16,915 nt of DNA, from the NCBI GenBank assembly GCA_049508565.1, contig JBELAT010000026.1:1-16915 (forward strand), written 5' to 3'. The notes under the pieces were generated by a model, which was given only the letters and a program-made list of their open reading frames with translations, was not told where the DNA came from and ran no database searches. A program made the position numbers and the translations under genes. The stretch's first letter is position 1. Each line of letters starts with the position of its first letter. Shown piece after piece: positions 15,159 to 16,915 of the stretch. This DNA is from CAIRNS01 sp049508565 (GTDB lineage: Bacteria; Elusimicrobiota; Endomicrobiia; Endomicrobiales; CAIRNS01).

Positions 15159-16568
15159 ATGATAAAAAGAAAGATTTTGATTTTGTTTTTTTGTGTAACT
15201 GCTCTCTATCCCGCAGTCGCTTTTGCTCAAGGCCCGCTTGAAGAACAACCGAACGACACATCACTTCAATCCTTCAACGATGAATCCGATTCTACCACCG
15301 TTGACAAAGATCTCCTTCAAATAAACACCGTTGAAATATCCACAACAGCCGCCGCCCAGCGCTCGGTACTGCTGCTCACCATTAAAGAAGCCGAACTGCT
15401 TTTCAACAAAGCAAATAAAAGCTTCACTACGGGAAATACCGAAAACGCTCAGGACCTGTACGATCAGTCACTGTGTAAATTGTCGCAGGCAGGCATCGAT
15501 GCCGCACTGTTCAATAAACTGCGTGACGATTTCAAATCAATTTTTTCAAAGCTCGGAAACTCTCTGAGTTCAAATTCCAGCGCCGCTCCCGCTCATAAAA
15601 ACAATATACCGATGGATGTGGATAATGAGCTCGTAAAGAAATATCTTAAACATTATTCAGAAGAAGGAGGGCCCAAACGACTTATTAAAGCGGCTCTTGA
15701 ACGGTCTGGCAGGTATCGGCCGATGATACAAAAAATTCTCAAAGAATATGACCTGCCGCAAGAATTGATTTATTTGCCGGTCGTTGAAAGCCTGTACCGA
15801 GTTGACGATCTATCGCGGGCTGGCGCACTGGGCTTGTGGCAAATCATGCCTCAACGCGCTCGCGGGCTGGATTTAAAGCTGAACTACTGGGTCGACGAAC
15901 GCAAGGATCCCGAGAAATCCACTCGCGCCGCCGCGCAGTATTTCAATGAACTCTTTTTGATGCTTGACGACTGGCATCTGGTGCTTGCGGGATACAACCG
16001 GGGAGAGTTTGGGCTTGTCAGAGATCTGAAATTCTCAAATGCCACCAACATTTGTGAAATGGCCGACCGTAATGCCGTTCCAAAAGAAACTCAGCTCTAT
16101 GTTCCACAATTTATCGCCGTCACGATGATCGGGGAAAATCCTCAAAAGTATGGATATGATCTGGTGTACGACCCGCCCATGGAATACGACACCGTTAAAA
16201 TATCAACGGTCATTGACCTCAAGATTGTTGCTCAATGCGCGGGAACGACGGTTGAAAAAATACGCGCGCTCAATCCGGCAATTATCGCCTGGTGTACCCC
16301 GCATAACTGCCCTGATTTCGAACTACATATTCCCAGTGGGACTGCAGCGTCATTTACAGCAAATATTGCTCAGGTTAAAGATCTCAATCCGTCACCGGGA
16401 TTTATCAAGTACAAAGTCCGTAGCAACGATTGGCTCGAAAAGATTGCTCAGAAGTTCTCTACCACGGTTAAAGCGATAAAAGAAGATAACGCGCGTGTCC
16501 GCAAACAGAAATATCTGCGTGTTGGACAGGTACTCATCATACGCCCCGGCAAAAAATATAAAGGGTAA
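15159..16568 (+). CDS. mltD: MltD-type membrane-bound/periplasmic lytic murein transglycosylase with LysM
   Basis: The 469-residue product has a signal peptide (MIKRKILILFF..., cleavage likely AFA/QG near residue 23; no lipobox Cys). A helical repeat-like region (~72-135) comes next. The SLT lytic transglycosylase domain (~185-330) has the catalytic Glu210 in LPVVESLYRV, then SRAGALGLWQIMPQ and LVLAGYNRGE. A linker domain typical of MltD (~345-410) contains IRALNPAI and a C-terminal LysM (~418-466) has YKVRSNDWLEKIAQKFSTT. It cleaves peptidoglycan glycan strands to 1,6-anhydro ends. I chose ATG 15159 because it begins the signal peptide; a TTG at 15132 in frame would add nine polar/aromatic residues. 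No Shine-Dalgarno is visible. Confidence 0.9.
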   Translation: MIKRKILILFFCVTALYPAVAFAQGPLEEQPNDTSLQSFNDESDSTTVDKDLLQINTVEISTTAAAQRSVLLLTIKEAELLFNKANKSFTTGNTENAQDLYDQSLCKLSQAGIDAALFNKLRDDFKSIFSKLGNSLSSNSSAAPAHKNNIPMDVDNELVKKYLKHYSEEGGPKRLIKAALERSGRYRPMIQKILKEYDLPQELIYLPVVESLYRVDDLSRAGALGLWQIMPQRARGLDLKLNYWVDERKDPEKSTRAAAQYFNELFLMLDDWHLVLAGYNRGEFGLVRDLKFSNATNICEMADRNAVPKETQLYVPQFIAVTMIGENPQKYGYDLVYDPPMEYDTVKISTVIDLKIVAQCAGTTVEKIRALNPAIIAWCTPHNCPDFELHIPSGTAASFTANIAQVKDLNPSPGFIKYKVRSNDWLEKIAQKFSTTVKAIKEDNARVRKQKYLRVGQVLIIRPGKKYKG

Positions 16569-16800
16569 ACGCATATTGGGTGAAGTTTTGCTGGTAAGGT
16601 TTTTTGAATTATTGTACCCATACAACCCGACGACTTCAGTAAACCTCAACATCTCGCTCTCATCAAGCTGCAAACAATCTATACCCTGACACAGTAAACT
16701 GCAGATGTTCATGCCATGTGCAATACACCACAAATCTAACGTTTTCTTGTCCACAATAATCTGTGCATTACTACCCGGAATTAATTACCTTCCATTTTGC

Positions 16801-16819
16801 AATATTTTCACAAAATATT
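16801..16819. repeat. Perfect 8-bp inverted repeat with 3-nt loop
   Basis: AATATTTT, CAC, AAAATATT. Composition is almost pure A/T, so chance occurrence in this AT-rich stretch is possible. Confidence 0.4.
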
Positions 16820-16851
16820 AACTTTAATGACACACGTTTATGCTAAACTTC

Positions 16852-16906
16852 TTTACGGTAAAATTATTTTTATTATTAGTATATTTACGGAAAAATATTT
16901 TTATTA
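16852..16906 (+). repeat. Imperfect direct repeat of about 24 bp at the window end
   Basis: TTTACGG followed by an A/T tract ending TTTTTATTA occurs at 16852-16875 and again at 16884-16906, 32 bp apart, with small differences. The shared TTTACGG is the non-trivial part. It may be tandem regulator sites or a simple duplication. Confidence 0.45.
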
Positions 16907-16915
16907 ATTCGAATC

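Larger units (their letters stand above)
16569..16915. other. AT-rich 3' intergenic stretch without a gene
   Basis: No convincing gene or terminator is seen after the transglycosylase. The minus-strand open frame that ends at 16392 overlaps the LysM coding region and is unsupported. The last ~120 nt are very AT-rich and hold a tight palindrome and a direct repeat (listed separately), suggesting the regulatory region of a gene beyond the window. Confidence 0.5.

Noticed and set aside
16648..16709. AACATCT/AGATGTT inverted repeat after mltD as a terminator
   Set aside because: Only 7 bp, 48-nt loop, no T-run.
16392..16754. 120-residue minus-strand open frame after the transglycosylase
   Set aside because: About half overlaps the LysM-coding end of mltD on the other strand; the sequence looks like a shadow frame and has no ribosome binding site.
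1..16915. CRISPR arrays, tRNA/rRNA genes, transposases, toxin-antitoxin pairs, phage genes
   Set aside because: No regularly spaced repeats, no cloverleaf recognised, and no matching protein motifs in any reading frame inspected.

Overview
The window looks like the chromosome of a Gram-negative (two-membrane) bacterium of intermediate GC content. It encodes two signal-peptide beta-barrel outer-membrane proteins that both end in Phe, and a periplasmic lytic transglycosylase. No phage, plasmid, IS, CRISPR or tRNA/rRNA signal was recognised. The phylum cannot be fixed from sequence alone. A deep-branching environmental lineage rather than a well-studied proteobacterium seems likely, because PhoR has a large extracytoplasmic sensor and a DPPR-synthase-like UbiA protein is present; this is inference.

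Region 1 (1-6626, + strand) is one tightly packed transcription unit entering from the left. It holds the 3' end of a WecA/MraY-family glycosyl-1-phosphate transferase, a beta-barrel outer-membrane protein, a PIN-PhoH fusion (PhoH2 type), a PHP-domain phosphatase (RNase AM/YciV type), a UbiA-family prenyl-phosphate phosphoribosyltransferase, then the response regulator PhoB and sensor kinase PhoR. Two junctions are ATGA overlaps and the others are 4-29 nt.

Region 2 (6627-7483) is an 857-nt gap without a credible gene but rich in perfect inverted repeats. Near its right end is a strong candidate Pho box (11-bp phased TTAACA repeats) in front of a -10-like hexamer, followed by a roughly 130-nt leader that contains an orphan AAGGAGG.

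Region 3 (7484-13427, + strand) is the phosphate uptake module: a porin, then pstS, pstC, pstA, pstB and phoU. A hairpin covers the porin stop codon, and two large stem-loops separate pstS from pstC. The expected circuit is: low phosphate, then PhoR phosphorylates PhoB, PhoB activates the porin (and probably pst), the porin admits phosphate, PstS binds it, PstCAB imports it, and PhoU with PstB signals back to PhoR.

Region 4 (13428-16915) holds a minus-strand GT-C (PMT_2/ArnT-like) glycosyltransferase convergent to phoU, divergent from a plus-strand MltD-type lytic transglycosylase with a LysM domain. Their 67-nt intergenic segment appears to hold two back-to-back promoters sharing one palindromic -35 hexamer (TTGCAA), placed so that both mRNAs would be nearly leaderless. 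The last 347 nt are AT-rich and without a convincing gene.

The gene content is mostly a conserved Pho system. The less ordinary signals are regulatory and architectural: the phased Pho box, recurrent long-loop inverted repeats, the two-part pstS-pstC stem-loops, and the shared -35 divergent promoter. I did not find a clearly new multi-gene system.
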